The notes under the pieces are model-generated. The model worked only from the letters and a program-made list of their open reading frames with translations, searched no databases and was not told the DNA's origin. From NCBI GenBank assembly GCA_039000515.1, contig JBCFYV010000233.1, positions 1-64,000 on the forward strand: DNA of 64,000 nucleotides, given 5' to 3'. The stretch comes from Timema cristinae (taxonomy: Eukaryota > Arthropoda > Insecta > Phasmatodea > Timematidae). The translations under genes and the position numbers were made by a program. Below, one piece after another: positions 21,141 through 32,543 of this stretch (its first letter is position 1; each line of letters begins with the position of its first letter).

Positions 21141-22049
21141 GTCTAACCGGATATCTTCAAAACTTAACTGACAATTCCTGCTTTGGAATTCATTCCATGA
21201 CCGTATGATCTTTTTCACCAACCTCCGTCTCCAATTACAGTAATGTATGGTAGGCCATCTTTGACGTGACCTTTCAGTAGTGCTAATTTCTTATCTATTT
21301 CACCATTTTCTTTCATTTTTTGATACAAATATTGTTCCCATGTCTGAAAGAAATATACTCAGTATATGTCATTGAATTCAAATTTACAGACAAAATATTG
21401 ACCCAATCAAACAATGATTACCAAAGGAAAATGAGCCGATTATGTTAAAATATAACTAGTACCTAAATAATATGTTAGTAATTTGTAAATAAAATTTGTT
21501 GGTATTTATATTGCTAGGAAAAAATCGCCAGTTTTATAGATAAAGCAGATTTGATTTGAACCTTATAATTACTAAACCGTTTTTATACTATGCTAAAAAA
21601 TAATTCTATTTTATCATAAATTAGATAAGAAGTTATGTATACATTTTATATTAGTTTGCATATATTAACTTACCTCTCCAATTTTCAATTCGTGCTTACG
21701 ACATTTTTTTCCACTCATCATTGGAATGTCCATTATGTTTATCAGTTCTTCTGTCGGTGAGTAGCCTATTCCTGTGGAAAGAGCTCCCCACAGCAATGCA
21801 TCATTAATGTTGTTATCTGTGTTCTGAAGGGACTGATGAAACAATATATGTTCGCTCACAATTGTCACAATGATCCATATAAAGTTCTGCCAAGTCGCTT
21901 TCATATTCACTTTCAATATTATTATTTTCTGATAGATTATCTTCCATATTGGAAGGTAGGTTTGTTTGAAAAACTACTGGACTGTTCTGAATCACTCAAT
22001 TCAAGATCCGAATACGTATGGTGTCTAATAATGAAAGGAGTTTGTAAGG

Positions 22050-23757
22050 ATTGACGGGGACGCACGGACGAACGGGAATTTGATAATTTTTGATAATTTG
22101 GACGACGACAAGAGTCTACGTTTAGACACTGAAGCGTAACGTTGTCAAATTGGTCACTGTGCGATTTATCCGTGCAGGCACGGACGGGCGGCGATTGGTG
22201 TTGACGTAGGATAAGCAGCCGAAAGGAGGTAGGACGTGAGACGTCCGACCGGAGACATCAGCTGAGGTTCCGGTCTATTCCGAATAGACGGCCAAATCTG
22301 CCCAAATTCAACGATTGAAAAGGTGAATATTCAACAAACCTGACTTTAACCTGACAATCAACTTATTGAGACCAAGAGACAAACAAATACCACAAATTTA
22401 ACAAAAATTGCTCAAAGTGTTGTCGGCCCAATTCAGGGCCAACAACTAAAATGGACAAGATAGCTGACTACGCACGCGGACAGCTAAAAAGACATCAGTC
22501 TCAGAACTGGGCACGAAACCTCGATGAGGAAGAGGATGTAGACATTGACACAACTGAAAATGAAGCTGATAACGCTGAGTTTACGGAAGCAACGGTCCTA
22601 AAGAGGAAGTTGCTTTTCAAACCTAAAGACGATACACCACCTAAAGCTGTCAAAGTGAGCAATCAATTTGAGACTCTCTCAGGAAAGGACCAAACTATGG
22701 ATACTTCTGACATACCTACAAATACCACAGAAACTCAGAAATCAAAACTAAAAATTCCACCGATAGTCATCTCGGGGACAAACAACTACTCAAACATTGT
22801 AAAGTCAATGAAAACCACTATGATCGGAACATTCAAAGTATTCTATGTACAAGATGGCTTAAAGATACATACTACTACAATAGAAGACTTTAAAACACTA
22901 CAAGCACTTCTCAAAAATACAGGACAAGAGTACCACACGTACACAATGCAAAAAGACAAACCCCTCAAAATCGTGATAAAGGGACTCCCACCCAATATGC
23001 CAACTGAGGACATAAAGGAGGAGCTAGAGATACTAGGGTTCACGGTAACGGATGTACGACAGTTCACCTCAAGAACACAAAATGAAAATAGTGTTCAAGA
23101 CATAGTAAAACTCTTACCGATATTTGTTTGCACACTCACTAGAACTGACAAAAACTTTCAAATTTTTCAAGAAACATACCTCAACAATACCCGTGTTAAG
23201 ATAGAACATTACGTCCAGCCCCAAAACTTCATTTTACAATGCCACAACTGCCAGAAGTTCGGGTACTCCAAAAATAACTGCGCAAATAAACCAAGATGCG
23301 TAAAATGTCTAATACCCCACTTGACTTCAGATTGCCCTAGAAAAGACAAGACCACTCCAGCAAGCTGCGTAAATTGCGGCGGCAAGCACACAGCGAATTA
23401 CACAAAATGTCCGACTTATCAAAAACTCGTAGAAAAGAAGATAGAACAAAGGCAGCAAAAAATATACAAACGGCGACTATTAACAGCAAGGACTTCCCGA
23501 CATTACCTCCAAAAACAACAAACATAACGCACCGCACCTACAGAGACACCTTGATGAGTAGAAGAGAAGAAGTACATCAGCAGAAGGAGCAGGGAAAAAC
23601 TTCCTCATTTGATTTTAAAGAAATAATTAATATATTCAAAGAACTGGACATATGTGGATTACTGAAACACCTGAGACCTTACATTACAAAAATAAAGCAA
23701 GCAGAAGACAAGATGACAAAACTCATGATAATTGTACAAGCGGCAACTGACATCTGA
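22050..23757 (+). mobile_element. jockey-type element reduced to 5' UTR and ORF1
   Basis: A GC-richer 5' UTR (about 22050-22450) precedes ORF1. Its last part, gtcggcccaattcagggcc, resembles the cggcccttttagggccaac before the second jockey ORF1 at 27167. After the ORF1 stop (23757) the sequence turns AT-rich at once, with no ORF2, poly(A) or recognisable 3' UTR. The left boundary is approximate, and target duplications were not found. It abuts the first exon of the Mutator/YqaJ pseudogene. Confidence 0.7.
22451..23757 (+). pseudogene. jockey-clade ORF1 (gag-like nucleic-acid-binding protein)
   Basis: Opens at ATG 22451. An acidic N-terminus is followed by an RRM-like region (about residues 160-260; IVIKGLPPNMPTEDIKEEL) and three zinc knuckles. 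The first reads CHNCQKFGYSKNNC, with Tyr where the family has His. The second is CVKCLIPHLTSDC and the third CVNCGGKHTANYTKC. A frameshift in an A-run near 23457 splits the frame; the C-terminal part continues in the next frame to 23757. Such proteins coat the LINE RNA and carry it to the target. The lost His and the frameshift suggest an old copy. Confidence 0.85.
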
Positions 23758-24112
23758 TTATTGAATCAAGTAGCCTAGTAAGTTTATTATTTTGTGATTG
23801 ATATAGAATTTGATGAAGGTTATGATTTTTGTTGGACTAATATTTATACAGAAAGATAACCTAATTGTTAGTCCTGTAGACCTAACCTTTGATACAATCA
23901 TGCACTCTTCGTTTGAAGTTAACTTATAACAAGTACTTTGACAACAAATGCGTTTTTCAAAATGGCTTTGTACTGGATAAAAGGGTTTGTAAATAGTCAA
24001 ATAGTCGTAGTCTTCCTATTTTTTATACAATAACATTTAATGAAAAAATAATGGCAATGTTATTCCAAACATGTTGTAAAAATATAGCAACATTTTATAT
24101 TATTTTTTCTAG
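23758..24112. other. AT-rich spacer before Harbinger exon
   Basis: No gene seen. A polypyrimidine-AG acceptor (ttttttctag) ends it at 24112. Confidence 0.4.
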
Positions 24113-26408
24113 ATTGTTAGTGGGGACTTGTTCAACGTAGACCAGTCAACTGTATCTCGGGTTGTTAAGAAAATCTCCATTCTGTTAGCGGATAATGTTC
24201 GGCATGTGCTGAAGTTTCCTACTGGAGTGGCTGAACTGGCAGTTCTATAACAAAGCCAACTTCCCTGGTGTGTTAGGCTGTATAGACTGCACCCACATTG
24301 CAGTTCAGAACCCCGGTGGACCGAATGGAGAAGTTTTCAGGTAACCCTTATGATATGCTAAACATATAGGACAGACATAATTTTCTGAAAAAAGAAAAAG
24401 CTTCCTCCCAAACAAAATTAAAACAATAGTAGAACCTACTGTTATTTTACATAGACCCATAGGATTTGTATAGTTACTGAGAACTCTTATTTGTATACAT
24501 CTAGTTCGGCAAGACTTCAATTTCATTAGTAAGTACCTACTAGGCCTACACACTAGGCCCAAAATTTTCATCATATTGTAGACTTAGGCCTAATTAGGTT
24601 TAATGTAAGCTCGGTTAGTAAACAGCAAACTAAAATTACTCTCGCTGGCAGGCCTACTTTCGAAGGGTAGTACTAAATATAATTTTCCTTTTTAATTATA
24701 CAACACCAACTACTCAGAAGTGATCACACAAAACAAAAACAAAATCCAGGCGGGGATGAAACCTAAGAAACATACCTTTGTAGGCCATTTTTTTATTTAA
24801 AAAAACTTGACAATCACAAAATGTATTGTAGCATTACACTAACAAAAATGCGGATAATCCAAAAATTCCATCTTAATTATTATTCAAAAAAACTTTACTA
24901 TCGACATTTCCAAATCAAACTCACCTTGAAGTGACGCAGGAGTAAATATCGTTGAAAAATCCATTAAATTGCACTAGCCTAGCTTTATGTATATTATAGG
25001 GCCAATTAATGTGCAATAATTTTCTGAATCAACAGTAGGCCTACTTATATATCTTTTGCAACAAAACAATTTATTGTAAATGGTTAGATATACTTTTCTT
25101 AGGCCCATCCAAATGAAAACACCCCTGCACACCCACTAATGACTTAACATCCAGCTAACTCGCACAAGGCTAAATTTAAACTTAACTGACAAAGTAAATA
25201 AGATCCAAAATTACACACACACCAAAAGTAACATATAAAAAATTGATATAGCTATATTTTAAGGTTTAGTAATGTTAAAGTATATTATAAGGTTCCTTTC
25301 TAACCTAACTTTCATTACGGTAGCTATTTGGCTAACCTGATCAAACCTTGCTAGGTAGTTTCATTCGATAATAAATTAGAATATCAATTAATATTCACAA
25401 AATAGACTATTTGACTTTTGTAGTATAAGATGACATTCTGTATGGGATCACGGGCAAACAACATGTAGATCTAGTATGTTTATGTTGGGACTTATTTATT
25501 CATTTGTCTAAATGTTGTAAAAATAAAATAATTTCAAATAAATATAAATACCATATAGTAGCCTACCAGTATTGTTGGAATTGCCATTCACTTGTGAGTA
25601 TACTGTGATCGTATAACATTTTTAATGATATTATATTTTAAAGGAAATACATTGTATTATTATATTATTATAGTGCTTACACATCATTCCCTAAACCATG
25701 CCCCACTTGAGTTTACCTGTGAGGTTAGGTCAAGTGTTTTAAAATGTATGACATTGACCTACTTGTCTTAACTAAGGTTAACATACTTTATTATTTAAAA
25801 ATATCTTCAAGCGGCAAGCATAGACTCATATTGTAGTATTTTAATAGCTGTGGTTTTTTTTTTCATTTTGGCAGGGAAAAGTAATTTGGATATTGGAAAT
25901 TAAATTAAATTAAACGCTTTAGACTTTAAACTCTTCTAACATTGTGTGGTAATTATTGTGTTTCAGGAATCGTAAAGGGTATATGTCCCTGAATGTGCAA
26001 GCTGTTGTAGGTCCAAACAGGGAACTATACGACATAGTCACTCGTTGGCCAGGGTCTACACATGACAGTCGTATATTCGACAACAGTAGTGTTAAGGCAA
26101 GATTGGAGGATGGACGTTTGCAAGGCAAATTGCTGGGTGATAATGGTTACCCGCATTTGCCTTATTTGTTCACTCCAATTCTTGATCAACAAGTTCGCAC
26201 TCCAGGGCATAGAAGGTACAATATAGCACACCGAGGTACCAGGATGACCGTTGAACATTTCTTTGGGTCTGGAAGCGAAGGTTCCCGTGCCTTCAGCGTA
26301 AGTTGTGCACCCGCATTCAGACCAGCAGGGCCATCATAGCTGCATGTGCTGTGCTCCACAATATCGGAGCTAGGCGTAATGACAATGTACCATATATTGT
26401 AAACCAGG
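24113..26408 (+). pseudogene. PIF/Harbinger transposase (HARBI1-like), two exons visible
   Basis: Exon 1 (24113-24340) encodes NVDQSTVSRVVKKIS, then after a frame change near 24240 FYNKANFPGVLGCIDCTHI and GGPNGEVFR. Donor TCAG|GTAACC. Exon 2 (25967-26408) resumes RNRKGYMSLNVQA, WPGSTHDSRIFDNS, LLGDNGYP and RMTVEHFFG; a frameshift near 26265 precedes IIAACAVLHNIGARR. Acidic residues of the DDE triad are present (CIDC, THDSRIF, VEHFFG). A further donor CAG|GTATTA ends exon 2. The N-terminal exon and terminal repeats were not found. The intron position matches the second copy at 52608. Confidence 0.85.
24341..25966 (+). other. Intron of Harbinger copy A
   Basis: 1.6 kb of AT-rich DNA with GT and AG ends and several TAGGCCTA motifs (24541, 24585, 25037). 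No other gene seen. Confidence 0.55.
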
Positions 26409-26800
26409 TATTATTTTCTGTTGGTACTATGCAAACTATACACAGTAATAATATGGTAAAATATATTTATTAATTCACATCAATTGTGAGCCAATTTGTA
26501 CTTAAATAACATTGATTTAAAGTTATAAATAACATATATTTTATCAAATATAGACCCTATTGAGGTTCACTATGATAGAAAAATGTTCATTTAATACATG
26601 GCTGTGAATGTATGTATATTTTTTTAATCGCTATCAAACCCTTAAAGGGTGAAAGGGTAGTTTAATTAAGGGTGAAAAGAGAAAAATGAATGTTCTTCAA
26701 ATCGACTAACGATTTTGAATAAATTTCAAATCTAGGCACTGTTTAACATTTTTAACAGGTATATCATAGCGTATATATCACGATTTCGTATATTATATGA
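26409..26800. other. AT-rich spacer with family A fragment
   Basis: About 26600-26760 resembles the central part of repeat family A (aaatcgactaacgattttga, agggtgaaagggtagttta). No coding sequence. Confidence 0.4.
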
Positions 26801-27166
26801 TCATCGACTTCTGAAGACTGAGGATCATCGCAGAGCAGCAGTATACAGCAAGCGACCGACGATCTACCAGTCAACCCGAACGGGAAAGAAGAGAGACCAA
26901 CGGTGATGATAAATCAGTCCCATAGGACAATTAGGCCCCCACACACTCCAACACAGTGCGGGGCTGGATCCACTGGCGGGAGTACGGGTGACGATCCCAC
27001 ACGGGTTAGATCTCGCACCATTGCACGCTTGCGGGCAAGGGACTCCACATTGCACAGCCTGGTGCCCAGTGCCCACACAGCCCATTGCTATTCCCTATGT
27101 TAGATAGGAAACACAAATAATAAAGCGGCCCTTTTAGGGCCAACAAACCCGAACACTACACTAAAC

Positions 27167-28512
27167 ATGGCAGACAACTCATTGGCCAAGGAAATTGAAA
27201 TGGAGGACTACCTCACCGATGAAGAGTTCACAACTCTTCTGAAAAATAGATTTTCCTCAAAGGAAAATATCGCCGACAAGAACTTCAAAATGGTTACAAA
27301 GAAACGACAAAGAGCCTTACCAGAGGAAGGTACGACCCCAAAGAAGACAACCAAGACGTCATCAAGTTTACCAGTCAACATAGAGACCAGCAATCCCTAC
27401 GAGGGACTACCTATGGACGAAGGAGCACAAGAACATCAACAAGAAGCTACACAACAGAAAGCTACCCAAAATATCAGGCAAAATAAACCACCACCGATAA
27501 TAGTAACTGACACAAATAACTATATGGCAGACACTAGGGCATTAAAAGGCATCTAAGAAGGATTCATGAGGGTAATTCACACGAAAGAAGGGTTAAAATA
27601 CCATTTTGACAATGTCAAAGACTATGACAGTGCTAAAAAGTACCTTCAAACAAACAACTTAAACTACTACACATTTTCACAACGTTCAAATGAACAAATC
27701 AAGATCTGTATCAAAGGGCTACCTCCATCCATGTCACCAAAGCAGGTTAAAGAAGAGCTAGAAGCTTTAAGCTTCAACATCATTGACATAAGGCAGCTGC
27801 AATCAAGAAGTGAGGGAGTAGCACGAGACCTTGGAGTCTTTATTGCCACGCTCCCCAATACAGAGGACAGTAGACAAGTATACAATTTAACAGTTCTATA
27901 TTACACAAAGGTGACAATAGAATCATTTAAACCAAGAAAGGAACCCACACAATGCTACAAATGCCAAGCTTGGGCCATATTAGAATCAACTGCAACTTAC
28001 CTCCAAAATGCGTCAAGTGCGCTAAAAGCCACCTAACAGAAGAATGTGGCAAGAAAGATAGGTCAACACCTGCAAAATGTGTCAACTGTGGAGGAGACCA
28101 CCCAGCAAGCTACAGGGGTTGCCAAGCAGTACCCAAATATAGAACTAACAAAGTAGTACCGACAAACGCATTAGAGAAAGAAGTAGTTACAATAGCAGAC
28201 ATCTGGGAACCAAGAACAAGCTCAGAGCCAATGGAAAGATCATACAGCGAAGCTGTCTCTAATGTAAGAAGGGAAAACGAAACAGAAAGGTACGGAGCAC
28301 AAACACAACAGTCAAGAATCATCAACGAAAGGAACAAGATGCAAGAAAATACCAGGCAAGCCGAATTTAAAGAGGTAATCACGTTTTTGAGGGACTCTGA
28401 TTTCACACAACTTATTGGTATACTTACAAACTCACTTCCCAAAATAAGACTAGCTAAAGACAAATTGGAAAAAAATGTGTCCTACTGGAGATACTGTCAA
28501 CATACCTCTTAA
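27167..28512 (+). pseudogene. jockey ORF1, second copy
   Basis: Starts at ATG 27167. An in-frame TAA follows ALKGI (near 27554). The RRM-like part (IKICIKGLPPSMSPKQVKEE) is in the same frame. A frameshift at the first zinc knuckle (near 27965) moves the rest to another frame with CVKCAKSHLTEEC and CVNCGGDHPASYRGC. The C-terminal part has a DFTQLIGIL-type segment and overlaps the start of ORF2. Same layout as the copy at 22451 but clearly diverged. Confidence 0.85.
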
Positions 28513-29720
28513 ATGACTAGACTACTTAAAACTACAGACCACAACGAACTAAAGATATTATACTGGAATGCCAATGGGATAAAACTACTACAAATAACAG
28601 AACTAGAAAACCTATTAAACAACCTGGAAATTGATCTGGCTCTATTCAGTGAAACCCACTTATAGCCAGAAACCAGATTTACAATGAGGAACTATTCCAT
28701 AATACGCTCAGACAGACTAACAAGAAAAGCGAGTGGAGGCACAGCCATCGCTATTAATAAACATTTGCCATATAGAGAAGTTAAACTCCAGGGAATTGAG
28801 AACCTTGAAACCACAACTATAATAGCAAGAATTGGAAAAGATGAATGTCTAATAGGGGCGATATATAAACCTCCAAGTAAAGAGCTCCTATTTGAAGACC
28901 TAGACTTGATTACCAAATTCTATCACCCCTTTCTTTGGGTGGGCGATTTAAACGCTAAAAACCAAGATTGGAACTCAAGCATTAACAATCTATCAGGAAG
29001 AACTTTAGAAACCCATACCAACAGAAATGGATATATAGTTATAGCACCCGAAACCCCAACTATATATCCTTACAAATCGAACAGACCTGACGTAATTGAT
29101 ATAATACTCACAGACACAGACTTACCTATAGATGAACTGCAAACACTGAACCACCTGGATTCAGACCACGTACCGGTATACTTTTCTATCATAACAAACT
29201 TTAAAACAAATCAAAACAGCAGGAGGGAACTGATTAGTGAAATTGATTGGTAGGGATTCAGTAATAAAATAAAGCAATCACTACCAGGAAAGCCTAACAT
29301 AAAGACCAAACAAGACATCGACACTTCAGTAGAACTGTTAACAAACACGTTAAAAGAAGAAATAAAAAACGCCACAAAAGAAAAGAGAAAACCCACCAAA
29401 TGTCATATCAAAAGCAATAAACCTAGAGATAGAAAACGCAATCAAGGAAAAAAACCATACAAGAAAACTTTGGCAAATGACCAGAGACCCAGAGGACAAA
29501 CTCCGACTTAACAGACAAACCAGGGAGGTAAGGAAAAAAATAGAGACCATGAAAAGAAATAACTGGAACAAAATAGTAAGCGAGGCAGGAGAGAACCCAA
29601 AAGTCCTATGGAGTGTAACCAGAAACCTAACAGGAAAAAGAAAATCGCAACGGGTTAGGGTAATACATGGGACAAACGGCCTTTGCTACGAGGCACCAGA
29701 CAAGGCAACAACAACAACCC
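28513..29720 (+). pseudogene. jockey ORF2, endonuclease half
   Basis: ATG at 28513 lies just after ORF1. An apurinic-endonuclease-like domain follows: LYWNANGIKL, LALFSETHL, GAIYKPPSK, VGDLNAKN, PDVIDIILTD and LDSDHVPVYF, the order of the EEP nuclease that nicks the target. In-frame stops occur at 28663-28665 and at 29251-29253, and a frameshift near 29400 precedes the linker (TREVRKKIETMKR, NPKVLWSVTRNLTGK). The coding match ends near 29720. Confidence 0.88.
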
Positions 29721-29739
29721 TTCGTGACCTAATTAGGTA

Positions 29740-30057
29740 TTTCTTTTCAGCTTTCATCAATATAAGTCCGAGACTTCTCTGATGTAACCACCACCAAGTT
29801 GCCCCGGCTGCCAGCAGCCCAGGCTGAAATGACTTGGGAAAACCCCCTGTATGCGTTTTCACCTGCATCCAGGAGTGGGAGGGCCCCCTGCAGTGGGTGT
29901 TCACCACGTGGGGGAGATGGAGTTTAGCCGCGACAGCAGCCGGTCCAGCGTCCGGGGCCCGTTACCGCGCCCCAACCGCCGTGCCACCGCCACGTTGCCC
30001 AGCAGGGACCACGGGGAGGTATCCATCCCGATTTTCATCGCCTCCGTGACTAACTAA
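29740..30057 (+). other. GC-rich coding-like block of unknown origin
   Basis: Base composition jumps to GC-rich between jockey ORF2 and the gypsy LTR. A pyrimidine tract and ttttcag (29750) precede it. One frame reads DVTTTKLPRLPAAQAE then ENPLYAFSPASRS. Another, open from about 29851 to a TAA at 30057, reads GEMEFSRDSSRSS, then SIPIFIASVTN. A single shift near 29890 would connect them. It does not look like either neighbour. It could be a captured host exon (the last exon of a membrane or signalling protein), but I do not recognise it and it may be chance. Confidence 0.35.
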
Positions 30058-30063
30058 CCTATA

Positions 30064-30974
30064 TGGTTCTTTGGTTACTTCGCTAAATTGATTAGTTCCT
30101 AAACTGGTTACTCTAGCGTTTAAGTTATCCACCCTAGTATAAATATATATCTTTCTTACAGGCGCCCGTAGCAAACGTGACGTCATAGCAATTAAACAAG
30201 GCCACAAGGTAATAATAACCCAACAACCCTAGGCGTTAAACTTGGCGAACAAGGTTGAGTCCAGACACAGCTATACTTGAAAATAACATAAGCCGGGTTT
30301 CGAACCCAGGACCAGACAATCTCTGGTTAAAAGCTAATATTGGCAAACGTATGAAATACAAATAAATAGGGCTCAGACCCTGAATATAAGTGGTGGCGAA
30401 AGCGACGGTCTAACTCCCAGCCGCGATAAGCGCGTAGCATAGTCAAAATTCAAATAAAAATAATTTAATAACAAAGTCCAAATAGTAATTTAGAAAGAGT
30501 TCCCACCATGACGCCGAAATAGTATTTTTGGTAGGATGGTAATATTCCCCGAAACCCAGTCGCTGCCCTCACCTCTTATCCTCGAGCCGGTGGGGTAGTA
30601 AGTGACCTGAGATCCCGGTACCGCTAGTATTTATACGAAATATAATTCACAGAAAAGGGGGGGCGGATCGAAGGAAGGGAAGGTTGGAGAACATTACAAA
30701 CAAGGGGGGAGGAGAAGTTCGAGGCTCATATCGAAACACGTAGCACCTTCGCGAAGCTCGGCGAAGGCGGAAACGGAACTCTTCTATCCATTTTCTCTGC
30801 TGGCCGAACACGTGGTCGAGCCTCATTGCCGGCTGGCGCAGACACGCCTTCAGTCAGTCTGTTGTATTTGGCGAGAGCGGAGGTCGCTGGTCAAGCTAGT
30901 GCCGCGTGTTGACCCAGTTGGCTGTCCCAGTTGGCTGTCCCAGTCGGCTGTCCCAGTTGGTGAGTGTTGTTACA
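30064..30974 (-). repeat. gypsy 3' LTR
   Basis: On the minus strand it begins TGTAACAACACTCACC and ends CCAAAGAACCA. It carries three direct units of ttggctgtcccag near its right end (about 30917-30958), against one in the partner LTR. A TATAAATA box (minus) lies at 30628-30635. Confidence 0.9.
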
Positions 30975-30985
30975 TCCTCCCCCCC
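30975..30985 (-). other. gypsy polypurine tract
   Basis: Minus-strand run gggggggagga immediately before the TG of the 3' LTR. Confidence 0.8.
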
Positions 30986-31838
30986 TGACGGGATGTCAGA
31001 AGGAGTCCTCAGCAGTAGGCGTAACGGCAGGGCGGTACCTTCCCTGCCGTTAGTAGCTGACAATGGGGAGATGATCCACACGAACCCTCATGACAGTCCT
31101 TGGATAGCTGGCCTCACGGTCAAGTAGTAGGCCTACCCGGTAGTGGTGCTCTGACAGATCCTGGAGTAGCTCACGCCGGAGTACTACACGCACGGCACTG
31201 ACGCTCTCGCTCTCCTTCTTTCCGACGACCCACTGAAGCTGAGACTCGTCCCACATATCAGTCGACCCAGCCAGCCTCCGTCTTCAGTAGCAGACGCGTT
31301 CGATATCTCGCCCCGAACCAAAAGGGAAGGGGAGGGAAGGGTGAAGACCTCTCTGAGAACAAATAAACTACAGTTACAAAAATAATATAAGTGTACAGTC
31401 TACAATGCTCTGACACGGCTGCTGGCAGGCGCAGTCCATCTAATCCAGTTCATCACGGCGCTTAGTGCGCATCCACATGAGGCTATGCCTCCAAGTAGAC
31501 ACAACAGGAACAAGAGTGTTCTACAAGGGCAAGCACTGCATCATCTTCCTTTTTCTTATAGTATACGCGCACACACGCGTATGGATTCTTCCAAGTTCCC
31601 AGAGTCACACTCAAACATAAGTCACTAACCATTAGATATATTTAGAAGTTCGGGTAGGCCTACCCCTAAGATTTGAATCAATGTCCAATATAACAAATAA
31701 GCATAACCTACGATAAACCCTAAACTTTACACTATATGCCTATACAACCTATGATAATTCCTAAATTTTACTCCATATACACATAAATAATTCTTAACCA
31801 AAAACACGTCCTGCCTTCTTGCACAGGACGTGGACTCA
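30986..31838 (-). other. gypsy 3' untranslated region
   Basis: About 850 bp between the integrase stop and the PPT. It is GC-rich at its left part. No env-like ORF with signal peptide and membrane anchor was seen. A short palindrome, atacgcgcacacacgcgtat, lies near 31563. Confidence 0.6.
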
Positions 31839-32543
31839 CTACGTCACCGCCTTGAGGTGGCTAACGTGGGCGCGGCGGGTTACAGAAGGGTCCGCAATGT
31901 CCACTAGTAGGACTGAGACGGGCGTTAGGAACTTGTCGATGTGCCATGGCCCACTCCATTTGAATGCCAGCTTAGCCGACGTCTTGTCCATCGCCGAGCT
32001 CAAGGGGAGGCATTTACAAACTACTTTGTCACCCACATTAAACGGGACGGGGACACGTCCCCGATTGTAAGTAGCAGCTACTTTCCTTCTAGACTTTAAC
32101 AAATTTTTATAGGCGAGTTCACACTTCTCTTCAAAGGGGCGGTCATGGGCGTCAGATAAGAGCGGGTCAACATCCCACGTAGTTAAGAGGGGGTGGTTTA
32201 AATCCCTATTCAAGAAGACCGAGGCAGGAGTGGCTCCGACTGACTCGTGGTACGCGGAGTTGAACGCGACGTTCAGAAAGTCGAGGTCCTTGTCCCAATG
32301 AGAGTGGTCCTGTTGGTGGAAAATAGTTAGCGCCACATTTAAATTCCTATTAAAACGCTCAACGTGGTTGGGGGAGGGGTAGTATGGGCTGGTGGTCACG
32401 TGTTTGACCCCCCATGAGAAGCACATGTCTTTGAAAGCCTTCGAACGGAAACAGGGGCCATTGTCACTAACCACAACCTTAGGGGTTCCTAGAACGCCCC
32501 ACACCCGCCTAGATAAGGCATTCACAGTCGTAGATGCCTTCAT
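31839..32543 (-). CDS. gypsy integrase, C-terminal part
   Basis: 234 codons in a different frame from the upstream pol. It contains the second Asp (VVSDNGPCF) and the Glu (HVERFNRNL) of the integrase D,D-35-E site, then a C-terminal domain with GDKVVCK and WSGPWHI. It overlaps the upstream frame by four bases. In working gypsy elements pol is usually one frame, so this is most likely a frameshift mutation. Confidence 0.85.
   Translation of the reverse strand: MKASTTVNALSRRVWGVLGTPKVVVSDNGPCFRSKAFKDMCFSWGVKHVTTSPYYPSPNHVERFNRNLNVALTIFHQQDHSHWDKDLDFLNVAFNSAYHESVGATPASVFLNRDLNHPLLTTWDVDPLLSDAHDRPFEEKCELAYKNLLKSRRKVAATYNRGRVPVPFNVGDKVVCKCLPLSSAMDKTSAKLAFKWSGPWHIDKFLTPVSVLLVDIADPSVTRRAHVSHLKAVT

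Larger units (their letters stand above)
15249..21995 (-). pseudogene. Mutator-like transposase fused to YqaJ-type nuclease, multi-exon pseudogene
   Basis: Four exon blocks follow the order of an arthropod protein family with a Mutator-like domain and a C-terminal YqaJ recombinase/exonuclease domain. A: about 21995-21674 (NDALLWGALSTG, IMDIPMMSGKK; donor GAG|GTAAGT; a frameshift near 21850). B: 21343-21169 (TWEQYLYQKMKENG, then VIGDGGW-stop-KRSYG). C: 17510-16807 (CYKNY, IVEGFNQSV, IGDGDSSVYAR, CSNHITRGF, GKHDYCQGTFC, RNSDRLVFNKT; donor AG|GTACAA). D: 16365-15249 (MSLVSKATGG, then nuclease LGASPDALVG and VEIKC). Exon C has in-frame stops after GV, HHK, GPATGM, DLFIA and SRLV, plus a frameshift, so the gene is dead. 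D alone is open for 370 codons. The block A start is uncertain. Confidence 0.8.

Noticed and set aside
26864..27103. Two ORFs of 66-73 codons on opposite strands
   Set aside because: They lie in the GC-rich 5' UTR of jockey and show no domain signal.
30986..31838. Envelope gene of the gypsy element
   Set aside because: No long frame, signal peptide or membrane anchor on the minus strand in this interval.
32540..32543. Programmed frameshift inside gypsy integrase
   Set aside because: No slippery heptamer is evident and related elements encode integrase in one frame. A mutation is simpler.
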